The notes under the pieces were generated by a model that saw nothing but the letters and a program-made list of their open reading frames with translations, was not told the DNA's origin and did not search any database. A DNA stretch of 64,000 nucleotides from Gp1-AA145 sp963757135. GTDB taxonomy: Bacteria; Acidobacteriota; Terriglobia; Terriglobales; Acidobacteriaceae. Position numbers and translations under genes: made by a program. This document shows, in pieces, positions 26,689 through 35,397 of this stretch. The stretch's first letter is position 1; each line of letters opens with the position of its first letter. The DNA lies in assembly GCA_963757135.1 (NCBI GenBank), contig CAVWQE010000006.1, positions 62,001 to 126,000 on the forward strand. The letters run 5' to 3'.

Positions 26689-27756
26689 ATGAGCGGTGAA
26701 AAGTATATTGGGCTGGATGTTCATCAAGCAACGATCTCAATAGCCGTGGTGGATTCCCAGGGCAAGGTCATCATGGAATCCATTCTGGAAACAAAAGCCT
26801 CTACACTTCTGGAGTTCTTGGCTGGACTGCGCGGCAGCCTATTCGTAACCTTCGAAGAAGGCACCTGGGCAGCCTGGCTCTACGACTTACTCAAGCCGCA
26901 TGTAACTGAGGTCCTGGTGTGCAATCCGCGCAAGATCCCACTGCTCAAACATGGCAACAAGAGTGACAAGATCGACGCTCGCAAACTCGCCGAGCGGCTG
27001 CGCCTCAAGGACCTCAAGCCCGTGTACCACGGCGAAACCGGCGTACGCATGCTGCGCGAACTAGCCCGAAGTTATCTGACCATCGTTAAAGATCTTTCCC
27101 GGGTCATGAATCGCCTGAAAGCTCTCTATCGCAGTTGGGCGATCCCCTGTGCCGGACGGGACGTTTACTATACGCGACATCGCAGCCAATGGCTGGAAAA
27201 AATCCCCGAAGCCGGAACTCGCCGGCGAGCCGAGCAACTCTATCAGCAATTGGACATGCTGCAGCACTTGCGCCAGCAAGCTCGGCGAGAACTGCTGACG
27301 GAGAGTCGCGAACATGCCATCACTGCCAAGCTACGGAAGATTCCCTCCTTGGGACCGATTCGTTCCGCTTTGGCGGTGGCATTGATTCAGACTCCACATC
27401 GTTTTCGCAGCAAGCGCCAACTGTGGACCTATAGCGGACTGGGGCTGGAAACCCGCGACAGCGGGGAATATCACTACGTAAAAGGGCAAGTACGGCGGCG
27501 CAAAAAACAGGCGACGATTCGCGGCTTGAACAAGGATTACAACCATGATCTGAAAGGCCTGTTTAAAGGCGCGGCCACCCGGGCCAGTGTGCAGCCCGGA
27601 CCGTTCCAGGAGTTTTACCAGCGCTCGCTCGCCAAAGGCATCAAGCCGACCATGGTGCGCCTCACCCTGGCACGCAAGATTGCAGCTATTACGCTGACAC
27701 TGTGGAAGAAGGGAGAGGACTTCGACATCAACAAACTGAACTCGCAAGCCGCTTGA
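26689..27756 (+). CDS. IS110-family transposase, intact
   Basis: 355 residues. The N-terminal RuvC-like DEDD domain has 'YIGLDVHQATISIAVVD' (first Asp), 'FEEGTWAAWLYDLLKP' (Glu) and 'NKSDKIDARKLAERL' (Asp pair). A central coiled coil follows, then Transposase_20 with 'LRKIPSLGPIRSALAVALIQ' and the conserved Ser region 'RQLWTYSGLGLETRDSGEY'. AAAGGAG lies 8 nt before the ATG. It recombines IS ends with a target using a bridge RNA. All catalytic acidic residues are visible, so it may be active. It inserted next to the already broken DUF1254 gene. Confidence 0.92.
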   Translation: MSGEKYIGLDVHQATISIAVVDSQGKVIMESILETKASTLLEFLAGLRGSLFVTFEEGTWAAWLYDLLKPHVTEVLVCNPRKIPLLKHGNKSDKIDARKLAERLRLKDLKPVYHGETGVRMLRELARSYLTIVKDLSRVMNRLKALYRSWAIPCAGRDVYYTRHRSQWLEKIPEAGTRRRAEQLYQQLDMLQHLRQQARRELLTESREHAITAKLRKIPSLGPIRSALAVALIQTPHRFRSKRQLWTYSGLGLETRDSGEYHYVKGQVRRRKKQATIRGLNKDYNHDLKGLFKGAATRASVQPGPFQEFYQRSLAKGIKPTMVRLTLARKIAAITLTLWKKGEDFDINKLNSQAA

Positions 27757-27965
27757 GCGTCTCGGGTAAGAGCCTTTTCCATCTCCGGTGATTTTTCCTC
27801 GGAGAGTGGCGGATCGGTTCTTGAGACGCTCGGGTTCGAGAGTGAGTATCCTTAACGCCTGTAGGCGTGAAGCGCCCACCGGGCACTTTAGCCTCCGTGT
27901 AATCCCTATACCCTCTCGGACAACCCGAAAAAGCTCTAGGCCACGAGCCTCAGATAGATCTATGT
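27757..27965 (+). ncRNA. Conserved 3' non-coding region of IS110-B, candidate bridge RNA
   Basis: Blocks such as GGTAAGAGCC, then GGAGAGTGGCGG, then TTGAGACGCTCGG and TAGGCCACGAGCCTCAGATA recur after element A's transposase (22925-23081, minus strand) although neither is coding. Conservation without an ORF suggests a structural or RNA function. In IS1111-type members the bridge RNA lies at this end. It could equally be end-recognition DNA. Confidence 0.4.
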
Positions 27966-28168
27966 GTTGCCAACCAAGCAACCGCCGCGGCTTGCCAGCT
28001 CCAGAAACCGATCAACGTCGTCGCTACTCAATAAGGATGCAACCGAGATGGAACCATGCAAGTTCCGCGGGGCACCACCCAACGCCTTCCCTCACGCATA
28101 GGGGCTGGAAGGCAAGGAAATATTTTCTCCTTCCAGTCGAGGGAGAAAAATGCCCTTGACATCCCCTC

Positions 28169-28222
28169 TTATAGATCAGGCGTTTGCGCAAGTTTGTGCC
28201 TTCCATTCGCCTTTTTCGGCGT
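28169..28222 (+). repeat. DR1 module A
   Basis: TTATAGATCAGGCGTTTGCG, CAAGTTTGTGCCTTCCATTC, GCCTTTTTCGGCGTC. Module B is replaced by unrelated sequence. It lies about 37 bp upstream of the VOC gene. Confidence 0.7.
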
Positions 28223-28258
28223 CTCGGCCCTTTCGATCTGCGATAAAATCCCGCAGAT

Positions 28259-29212
28259 ATGCACTGTTTATCGAGAGTCAAGCACAGCCTGAGGTCGGTA
28301 GCCATCCTTCTAGCGTTGTGCGTCGTGCTGCAATCCCCTACGTCTGCGTCGCCTCCCCAGGAACCGATGGAGCGTCCGCACATCACCGGCATCGATCACA
28401 TGAGTATCTATGTCAGCCACCTCAGCAAGTCCCGCCGGTTCTACACCGAAGTCCTTGGATTGACGATCGGCTGTCCACGTTACACCGGGAGGACGTGTTT
28501 TCTCGTGGGTCCGGCTAACCAGCGCCTGCTGCTGCGACCAACACCCGCCCAAAGAGAAAATCGGACCATTAAGAGCTGGCTCGCAGAAATCGCGTTCTCA
28601 ACTGATAACCTGACAGAAATGCGCCGCTACCTTCTGGCGCATGGCCTCTTACCCGGCGCTATTCGAAAAGGCCCTGATGGTGCGCCATACTTCCGAGTTC
28701 ATGACCCGGAAGGAAATTTGATTTCTTTTGTTCGTAGGCCGTCACCTAGAATCGGATACGCCGCTGCGCCGAAGCAGATCAGTTCGCACCTGATCCATGC
28801 AGGTTTCGTCGTCAAAGACATGAGCGCCGAGAATCGTTTTTACGTTGACCTCCTCGGGTTTCGCCTTTACTGGTATGGCGGGTTCAAAGATGACGGCACT
28901 GATTGGTACGAACTGCAGGTTCCCGACGGCCCAGATTGGATCGAATACATGCTCAACATTCCTGCAAACGCCGACCACAAGGAGCTCGGAGTGCAAAACC
29001 ATTTCTCCTTGGGCGTGAAAGACGTTCACGCTGCTGCGAGCCAGCTTCGATTGAACGGCTTGAAGACATTCGACGGCCCGGAAGTCGGCCGCGACGGCAA
29101 AGACAGCTTGGATGCCTACGACCCAGACGGGACACGCGTCGAAATTATGGAGTTCACGCCGGCTCAAAAACCGTGCTGCCACCCATATAGCGCGGATCAT
29201 CCTAAGCCGTGA
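28259..29212 (+). CDS. Secreted VOC/glyoxalase-family protein, two domains
   Basis: 317 residues. A signal peptide (SVAILLALCVVLQSPTSA) precedes two vicinal-oxygen-chelate domains: residues about 44-160 ('ITGIDHMSIYVSHLSKSRRF', 'YFRVHDPEGNLISFVRRP') and about 175-305 ('IHAGFVVKDMSAENRFYVDL', 'SLDAYDPDGTRVEIMEF'). His/Glu pairs suitable for a metal site are present in the beta-alpha-beta-beta-beta units. VOC members are lyases, dioxygenases or resistance proteins; the exported tandem form in Acidobacteria has no assigned role. The last 49 codons are duplicated at 37590-37734. It appears complete. Confidence 0.75.
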   Translation: MHCLSRVKHSLRSVAILLALCVVLQSPTSASPPQEPMERPHITGIDHMSIYVSHLSKSRRFYTEVLGLTIGCPRYTGRTCFLVGPANQRLLLRPTPAQRENRTIKSWLAEIAFSTDNLTEMRRYLLAHGLLPGAIRKGPDGAPYFRVHDPEGNLISFVRRPSPRIGYAAAPKQISSHLIHAGFVVKDMSAENRFYVDLLGFRLYWYGGFKDDGTDWYELQVPDGPDWIEYMLNIPANADHKELGVQNHFSLGVKDVHAAASQLRLNGLKTFDGPEVGRDGKDSLDAYDPDGTRVEIMEFTPAQKPCCHPYSADHPKP

Positions 29213-29376
29213 CCGATCTCTTTAGGGGTGGATATGCTTACCGGGTAATATTTATCACAAATCGAGGAGAAATTCCGCCGCGAGAACCAGCGTCCAAGAG
29301 ACGAACTCCCAGCCTTCAATACGTGGAACCTAGAAGAACAAACCAGACGAGCATCCACCCCGAAACGACTAGGGCC
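29066..29376. repeat. Segment duplicated at 37590-38139 (copy lacking DR1 and MITE)
   Basis: 29066-29253 equals 37590-37777, and 29251-29376 equals 38014-38139 with one visible difference. The 37.8 kb copy carries an extra DR1 plus MITE between the two halves. The end of this segment (29316-29376, minus) is the tail of a small membrane-protein gene. Confidence 0.9.
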
Positions 29377-29628
29377 CGCACTCAATGGGATTACCGCTGG
29401 CGTCGAGTTTGCATCCGTAAATACCCGATTCTTTTGCGGCGCATTTTGCCGGCATCCAGTTCCACGGCGTACCAGCCAGAGCCAGGTGGTTTGCCAGATT
29501 TATTGTCTGCTGTGTAAAGCGCCTCCAAGATTTCTCCACTAGCGGGTTGTCCGTTCGAGCATTTGAGATCATCCTCTCGATAACCATAGACAACACCAAC
29601 GTTGGGATCGTATAGAAAATCGCTCGTC
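29376..29628 (-). pseudogene. C-terminal copy of the 38.7-39.3 kb secreted protein, frameshifted
   Basis: Nearly identical to 38731-38982, covering codons for 'SDFLYDPNVGVVYGYREDDL' to 'KLDASGNPIEC'. One extra T in GCATTTTGCC (GCATTTGCC in the intact gene) breaks the frame. It has no start, signal peptide or stop of its own. It is fused directly to the tail of the small membrane-protein fragment at 29376. Confidence 0.85.
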
Positions 29629-29987
29629 GGCACGCCGATTGAAATCAAACCTTGAACTAGATTGCTGAAGCTAAAAACCCCTTCGCAGAGTCAGTGTGTG
29701 ATATTGCGATTTTGCATCAGTTATCGCCTGGAGAGAGCTCACTCTTCCCAGCAAAACCTGCGCCCGGTGCTCCACGTATAGCGGCCTGTCCTGTTGGTAA
29801 AGGTGGCCTCATGGCCGACGCCACGAATCCCGAAAGCTTTCAGGAGATTGTTAGTGTTTCGATACAGTACATGCTGTATTCTGAGGCGGTGAGACACTCA
29901 TGGCTGCGAGCCTCGAGATCGCAGCATAATCCCGCCACTCTCGATTAGCGTTGACAACCCATCTTCGTCAGTACCACTATTTTCTAA
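29629..29987. other. Intergenic region with a degenerate DR1
   Basis: No gene is seen. A degenerate DR1 module lies at 29695-29728. Confidence 0.35.
29695..29728 (+). repeat. DR1 module B, degenerate
   Basis: GTGTGTGATATTGCGATTTT followed by GCATCAGTTATCGCC; the spacing is altered. Confidence 0.4.
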
Positions 29988-30236
29988 ATGAGGCGGGTAG
30001 CCACAGTCGTATTGGTGTTGGCGATCATTGGGGTTCTTTTTGTCATTCTGATTCACCCCTATGTTGATGGTCCGAATTCCACCGCTGTAACGCACCGCAT
30101 ACATCAACCTGCCATTCTAGTGAGCATTCTTCCTTGGAATCAGACGCTTTCCTCGATTTCAGTAATATCCGCCGCATTCTTTAACAATCACGAAACTCCT
30201 GACCGGCTGGCTTTGAATTGCGTCCTCCTGTGTTAG
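29988..30236 (+). CDS. Small single-pass membrane protein, unknown
   Basis: 82 residues: a short basic start, then a strong membrane helix (VATVVLVLAIIGVLFVILIH) and 'PYVDGPNSTAVTHRIHQPAI'. The helix and following 'PYVDGP' look like a genuine small envelope protein. The last 30 residues are less convincing and may be out of frame. No family recognised. It lies upstream of receptor 2 in the same direction. Confidence 0.4.
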   Translation: MRRVATVVLVLAIIGVLFVILIHPYVDGPNSTAVTHRIHQPAILVSILPWNQTLSSISVISAAFFNNHETPDRLALNCVLLC

Positions 30237-30333
30237 TGGAGGAACGCCTTTTCGCTAGATTTGAGAGTTAGTGCGCTCGCACTCAAGCTCTTCATTTTCC
30301 CCAAGCTGATCGGTTTCAATTAGGAGTAATTCC

Positions 30334-33300
30334 ATGGAGAAAACAATTCTGTTCTATTTTTCTGTTCCTCCCTTTGGCGGCGGAGGGACCAGAACCAATA
30401 TCAATAATGATGATCCAGTCTCGCAATCAATCGACGTTGGTAGTGGACGGTGGCGCAAAGCATGCTGCAGTGTGATGTTCCTGCTGTCCTTGCTGTTGGG
30501 TGCCTCTGCCTTTGCACAGAAGACTACCGGCACCATTCGCGGGTTGGTCACCGATAACAGCGGTGCTGCTGTGGTAGGCGCGACTGTGGCCATCACGAAC
30601 AACGCCACCGGCGAGGTTCGCAAGGTTGTTTCCAACGAGACGGGTGAATTCGTTGCGCCAGAGTTGGAGGGTGGAGTGTACGAGGTCCGCGCCACGCAGG
30701 CGAATTTTAAGGAGTTCGTCACCAAGGATGTCGAACTGCACGTGGCCAGCACCGCGGTAGTGAATCCAGTCCTTGAGGTGGGCAAGGTAGAAGAAAGGGT
30801 CGAGGTAGAAAGTAACACCGTGCAAGTGGAAACCACTTCGGGCTCTGTCGGCAATGTAGTCGAGGGAAATCAGGTTCGTGAGCTTCCGCTCAACGGCCGC
30901 AGCTTCGTTCAATTGACGCAGTTGATGCCCGGCGTGTCACCTGCCGCAAACTTTAATTCTAAAAACAAAGGCCTCGAAGCCGGCGTTGATTTCTCCGTCA
31001 ATGGCAATAGCACCACCCACAACCTTTTCCTCGTTGACGGCGTCAGCAACAACGATGTCGGATCCAATCGCACTATTTTGGTTTATCCTTCTATCGACGC
31101 CATCGACGAGTTCAAGATCTTGCGTAATAGTTACGGACCGGAGTATGGGCAAGCGTCTGGCGCCATCGTCAATATCGTGACGCGCGGCGGCACGAATGAC
31201 TGGCATGGCGGCGTCTTCTATTTCGGACGCAATGACTATCTGAACGCCAGCAATTACTTTAACAACCTGAACCAGCTTCCAAAGGACAAGCTGCGCCGCA
31301 ATGACTTCGGCTACAACCTCGGTGGGCCGATCCTAAAGGACAAACTGTTCTTCTTCTGGTCGCAAGAATGGAACCGCGAGATACGCGGGTTGGTCCGCTC
31401 CGCAACCGTACCTACAGCGGCCGAAAGGACGGGCGATTTCAGTGTTCTCCGGCCGGAGCTGAGTGCGACCGGCGAGGCCTGCGATCCCACACCTGCAGAT
31501 CCTACAACGGGTGCACGTTTATCTACCGTCCCGCAGATTTCCCCGGCGGGTCAATCGATTGTCAATTTATTCCCGCTACCAAATCAGGTCAATCCGGTGA
31601 ACTGCCAGAACTGGGCGCAGTCGATTGCGTCTCCCATTTACTGGCGTCAGGAAAATATACGCGCTGATTACAAAATCTCACCCACATGGAGCCTGATGGG
31701 CCGGTACACCCAGGACCATTGGGAGCAGCCATATCCGAGCACGCTGGGATTTTGGGGCGACGACTTATATCCATCAGTCGAGAGCAGTTGGAAGCAGCCG
31801 GGATATCAGGCAACCATCAAGTTGACTAAGCTGTTTGGAAGCACGGCGGTAAATGATTTTCAAGTCGCCTACGCTGCCAACCGTATCAATATCACTCGAG
31901 CGGGCGAAGATCCGGCGTTGAACGATGCCGTCGTCGCCAACTTCAATCCGTTCTTCCCCTTCTCGGAGAAGTTTGCGGGACGGACAATTGGCTATCCCGT
32001 TTTTTCTGGTGGGCTCGGACCTGGTGCTGACACGGATGATCTGCAGACAATCGCCCCATGGACGAACAATCAGGAGCTGTACGTTCTGCGGGATGATTTT
32101 TCGAAGGTAGTTGGTAATCACACATTCAAGGCTGGTTTCCTGGCCAGCAATAACCGAAAGAACGAGCTGACCAACTCGTCCTCTTTTGAGAATGCGCAGT
32201 TCTCGGGCGTGATCGCAGGGGACACCGGGAACGGCCCATTCAATGCGCTCTGGGCAGGCAGGGTGTGGAGCTTCGATGAACTACAAACCAACCCGCGGGC
32301 GCTGACTCGCTGGCATGACTTCGAGTTCTATGTCGGCGACAACTGGAAGCTGAGGCGCAATCTAACTCTCGAATACGGTTTCCGCTGGTCTTTCTTGCGG
32401 CAACCGTACGATGCCAACGACAAAATCGCCAGTTTCGTGCCTGCTTCTTACAATCCTGCTCTTGGAGGTGACGCATGCAATGGCATCCTCATACCTCCGG
32501 GGGGTACAAACTTCTGTCAGGCCGCTGGTTTTGCCGGTGGAACAGCGGGGATGAACCGCTCACTGAAAGAGCAGAACAATCACGCGATCGCCCCGCGAGT
32601 AGGCATTGCGTGGGATGTTTTCGGCGACGGCAAGACATCGATTCGCGCCGGCGCAGGCCAATTCTTCCAGCGCGAGCGTTTGAATAACTACCTCACCATG
32701 GCTGCGAACTCGCCCTTTTCTTTGACGGCGTCAGGTACGCGGACCCTCGACGTCGCGCCTGTGCCTGGATCTCTTGCCGCTTCTGGCTCTCCCGCTTATG
32801 GCATCAGCACTGACGATAACCTGCCCAACACCTGGCAGTGGAATCTGACCGTGGAACACGAGCTTTTTCGCAACAGCAAACTGGAGTTGGGATACGTTGG
32901 CAACCGAGGTACTCACCTGCTCCAGTTTGTGGACCTGAACGAGGTTCCAACCTCGCAGCGCCTCACTTACGCGCTGACCGAAAACAACATCCTAAGGCCA
33001 TTTGGTGCCGGTGGTTTTGGCTTCATAGGCGGCGCGAACTGGAGTGGAAGCTCCAACTATAACGCCTTTCAGACTCTGTTCCGAACTCGATCGTTAAAAG
33101 TGGTCGATGCTCAGCTCGCATATACCTGGTCCAAATCGCTGGCGGACACTGATATCACCAACAGCGGAAATGTTGGCCAAGCCAGTCTGCTGCTTGATCC
33201 CAACAACCCTCGTTTAAACTATGGTCCAACAAACATCAACCGGCCTCACAATTTCACTGGCAATATCGTGTATCGGGCCCCGGGGTTTGCGGGCCAGAAT

Positions 33301-33891
33301 TCCTTGGTTCGCAGCGTATTCGGCAACTGGGAGTTGGCTACTATCCTGAGTTATTCCACCGGCTCCTCGCTGACTGTCTACACCGGCCGAAATGCGGAAG
33401 GCGCGCCGGGCGGCTTCTCCGGTAGCGGATCCAATCAGGACAATGTTCGCCCGAACATCGTGCCGGGCCAGCCCTGTCGTGCCCCTAATCCGGCATTCGC
33501 GCACCAGTGGTTGAACCCGAATCGCTGGACGGTGAATGGAATTTCGTTGGGTGGATTTGGCAATGCGCCAATCGGTGATTGTCTCGGGCCAGGAATTGCG
33601 AACACTGACTTCTCCGTATACAAGAACTTTCAATTGACGGAGAAGGTCAACGCGCAGTTCCGGATGGAATTCTTCAATCTGTTTAATAAGGTGCAGTTCC
33701 TCGGTAATTCCGCGGATTCGACAAACCTCAATAATATCTGGTCGAACAGCATTGACGCCTGCACAGCAGCGGCGCCGTGTGCCGGCCAGCCGGTGAACAC
33801 GATTGTCGGCACACTCGACTCTGAGTTCGGTCAATCCACCAAAACCCGAGGACCGCGTGAAATCCAGTATGCGCTGAAGATCACGTTCTGA
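30334..33891 (+). CDS. TonB-dependent receptor with carboxypeptidase-regulatory domain (Oar-like), second copy
   Basis: 1185 residues from the ATG at 30334, with TAGGAG upstream. A signal helix (VMFLLSLLLGASAFAQ) starts unusually late, at about residue 48. Then come a CarboxypepD_reg domain ('TIRGLVTDNSGAAVVGATVA', about 64-150), a plug ('LPLNGRSFVQLTQLMPGVSP', 'HNLFLVDGVSNNDVG', 'YGPEYGQASGAIVNIVTRGG') and a large beta-barrel ending 'REIQYALKITF' (terminal Phe). It is a different paralogue from receptor 1. A TPR gene follows in the same direction and a CRTAC1 gene converges, a trio often seen in Acidobacteria. The substrate is unknown. Confidence 0.9.
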   Translation: MEKTILFYFSVPPFGGGGTRTNINNDDPVSQSIDVGSGRWRKACCSVMFLLSLLLGASAFAQKTTGTIRGLVTDNSGAAVVGATVAITNNATGEVRKVVSNETGEFVAPELEGGVYEVRATQANFKEFVTKDVELHVASTAVVNPVLEVGKVEERVEVESNTVQVETTSGSVGNVVEGNQVRELPLNGRSFVQLTQLMPGVSPAANFNSKNKGLEAGVDFSVNGNSTTHNLFLVDGVSNNDVGSNRTILVYPSIDAIDEFKILRNSYGPEYGQASGAIVNIVTRGGTNDWHGGVFYFGRNDYLNASNYFNNLNQLPKDKLRRNDFGYNLGGPILKDKLFFFWSQEWNREIRGLVRSATVPTAAERTGDFSVLRPELSATGEACDPTPADPTTGARLSTVPQISPAGQSIVNLFPLPNQVNPVNCQNWAQSIASPIYWRQENIRADYKISPTWSLMGRYTQDHWEQPYPSTLGFWGDDLYPSVESSWKQPGYQATIKLTKLFGSTAVNDFQVAYAANRINITRAGEDPALNDAVVANFNPFFPFSEKFAGRTIGYPVFSGGLGPGADTDDLQTIAPWTNNQELYVLRDDFSKVVGNHTFKAGFLASNNRKNELTNSSSFENAQFSGVIAGDTGNGPFNALWAGRVWSFDELQTNPRALTRWHDFEFYVGDNWKLRRNLTLEYGFRWSFLRQPYDANDKIASFVPASYNPALGGDACNGILIPPGGTNFCQAAGFAGGTAGMNRSLKEQNNHAIAPRVGIAWDVFGDGKTSIRAGAGQFFQRERLNNYLTMAANSPFSLTASGTRTLDVAPVPGSLAASGSPAYGISTDDNLPNTWQWNLTVEHELFRNSKLELGYVGNRGTHLLQFVDLNEVPTSQRLTYALTENNILRPFGAGGFGFIGGANWSGSSNYNAFQTLFRTRSLKVVDAQLAYTWSKSLADTDITNSGNVGQASLLLDPNNPRLNYGPTNINRPHNFTGNIVYRAPGFAGQNSLVRSVFGNWELATILSYSTGSSLTVYTGRNAEGAPGGFSGSGSNQDNVRPNIVPGQPCRAPNPAFAHQWLNPNRWTVNGISLGGFGNAPIGDCLGPGIANTDFSVYKNFQLTEKVNAQFRMEFFNLFNKVQFLGNSADSTNLNNIWSNSIDACTAAAPCAGQPVNTIVGTLDSEFGQSTKTRGPREIQYALKITF

Positions 33892-33924
33892 CCTTGCAGC
33901 TTCGACGGAATGGAGCTCGGGTGC

Positions 33925-33961
33925 GGCCTGACTAACCATCAGGCCCCATCCGTTATTTTTT
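33925..33961 (+). terminator. Probable terminator after TonB receptor 2
   Basis: GGCCTGA-N7-TCAGGCC (7-bp stem, 33925-33945) is followed after 10 bp by a run of T (TTATTTTTTC). It lies about 35 bp after the receptor stop. Confidence 0.6.
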
Positions 33962-33989
33962 CAGTGCATTCAGATCTGGCCACTTAGTG

Positions 33990-35378
33990 ATGAAGAGTTC
34001 GAGCCAACAGGACGTCAGACTTTACTTGCCGCGGAGAGAAGGGCGGCCTTTTTCGTGGACATGTCTTCGCTTGTGCCTCGCCCTGCTTCTGGTGATTCAC
34101 GCCAACGCACAAACTAAGGCGTCGCCGTCGGCGCAAGCGAAGGACGAGCCCTCCCCACAAGAACGCTTACAGCAGCACTACGATGCCGCACGATCCTATC
34201 AGCAGACAGGCAATCAGGAGCAGGCCGCTGTCGAGTATAGGGCATTTCTTGCTGGTGCTCTGTCCAGCGTTGCCAGATTCCGCGCGAGCACTGGCGATTT
34301 CGTCGTCGCCGCGGATTTATTTGAAAAGGCATCGCACTTTTCTCCCGATGTCGATTCGCAAAACTCCCGGCTCTCGCCGGAGCAGCGGACGCAGGCTGTG
34401 GCATTCATAAATCGGCTCAAGCCTGCGATCGGTGACTCGTACAACAACCTCGGCGTGATCGCCGCTGCTCGCAACGACTTTAGTCTTGCCCTGGATTACT
34501 TCCACAAAGCTGCGGAATGGAATCCCTCGCTCGAAACGCTCCCTCGTAATTGGGGAATGGCGGCCTTCTACGCCGCCGAATTCGACCAGGCAGTCGAGCC
34601 GCTTAGCCGAGAGCTGGTGATCCACCCCGATGATCTGCGAGTCAGGGCCGCGCTCGGCCTTAGCCTGTTCACGCTCCAGAATTACCCGAAAGCGCTCGAA
34701 ACATTGCGGCCAATTGAAAGTCAGGTGGACAACGATCCAGGACTTCAGTACGTGTATGCCGTCTCGCTGGTGAAAACGGGTGACTATTCGGAAGGTGTGC
34801 GCCGCCTTAAGTCGCTGGAGACGGCGAACCCAAACTCTGCCGATGTTCATATGCTGTTGGGCCAGGCCTTCGCAGACCAGGGCGAGCACGGCACTGCGCT
34901 GGAGGAATACCGCAGAGCCCTGGCACTCGATCCGAACCGAGCCCAACTTCACTACTTGACTGGCTTAGCCTTGATCCGCCAGGGTAGCCCGGCTGAAGCC
35001 GAGCAGGAACTGCGCCGCGCGCTCAAGCTCAATCCTGCCGACATCTCCAGCAAGTATCACCTGGCCTACGTGCTAATTCAGCTGCAACGGAAAGAGGAAG
35101 CTCGCGCTCTTATGGAAGAGGTTATTCGCAGCGATCCGAACCACGCGGACGCACACTACCAACTCGCCAAGCTGCAACTGGAGCGGGGAGAGGTGAAGCC
35201 TGCGATTTCCAATCTGGAAACCGGGATCAAGCTCAATCCCGATGGCGATTACATTCACTACCAGCTGGCGATGGCTTACCAGCGGGACTCGCGAGGTGCA
35301 GACGCTGCGCGTGAGATTAAGCTTTACCAGGAGCTCAAAAACCGGCATCGAGGACGCGATGTTTCGCAATCACGCTGA
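33990..35378 (+). CDS. Secreted TPR protein
   Basis: About 462 residues. ATG at 33990 follows an in-frame GTG. A signal peptide (LRLCLALLLVIHANAQ, residues about 28-43) precedes at least nine TPR units ('YDAARSYQQTGNQEQAAVEY', 'YNNLGVIAAARNDFSLALDY', 'HYLTGLALIRQGSPAEAEQE', 'HYQLAMAYQRDSRGADAARE'). TPR arrays mediate protein binding; this one probably acts in the periplasm. It lies after receptor 2 and ends only 19 bp from the convergent CRTAC1 gene, so the three are likely one functional cluster. Confidence 0.8.
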   Translation: MKSSSQQDVRLYLPRREGRPFSWTCLRLCLALLLVIHANAQTKASPSAQAKDEPSPQERLQQHYDAARSYQQTGNQEQAAVEYRAFLAGALSSVARFRASTGDFVVAADLFEKASHFSPDVDSQNSRLSPEQRTQAVAFINRLKPAIGDSYNNLGVIAAARNDFSLALDYFHKAAEWNPSLETLPRNWGMAAFYAAEFDQAVEPLSRELVIHPDDLRVRAALGLSLFTLQNYPKALETLRPIESQVDNDPGLQYVYAVSLVKTGDYSEGVRRLKSLETANPNSADVHMLLGQAFADQGEHGTALEEYRRALALDPNRAQLHYLTGLALIRQGSPAEAEQELRRALKLNPADISSKYHLAYVLIQLQRKEEARALMEEVIRSDPNHADAHYQLAKLQLERGEVKPAISNLETGIKLNPDGDYIHYQLAMAYQRDSRGADAAREIKLYQELKNRHRGRDVSQSR

Positions 35379-35397
35379 AGTTTGCAGGCCCTGCAAT

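Larger units (their letters stand above)
26612..27965 (+). mobile_element. IS110-family element B (intact transposase)
   Basis: About 1.35 kb. The left end is near CGCATTATAAGAGG, by comparison with CGCAATATAAAAAGG of element A; then a structured leader, the transposase, and a 3' non-coding region whose end (AGGCCACGAGCCTC) matches that of element A. No terminal inverted repeats or target duplication are seen, as expected for IS110. Boundaries are approximate. Confidence 0.75.

Noticed and set aside
30354..30912. Long minus-strand frames inside TonB receptor 2 (also under receptor 1)
   Set aside because: They mirror the codon bias of the receptor genes, have no family features and no ribosome-binding sites.
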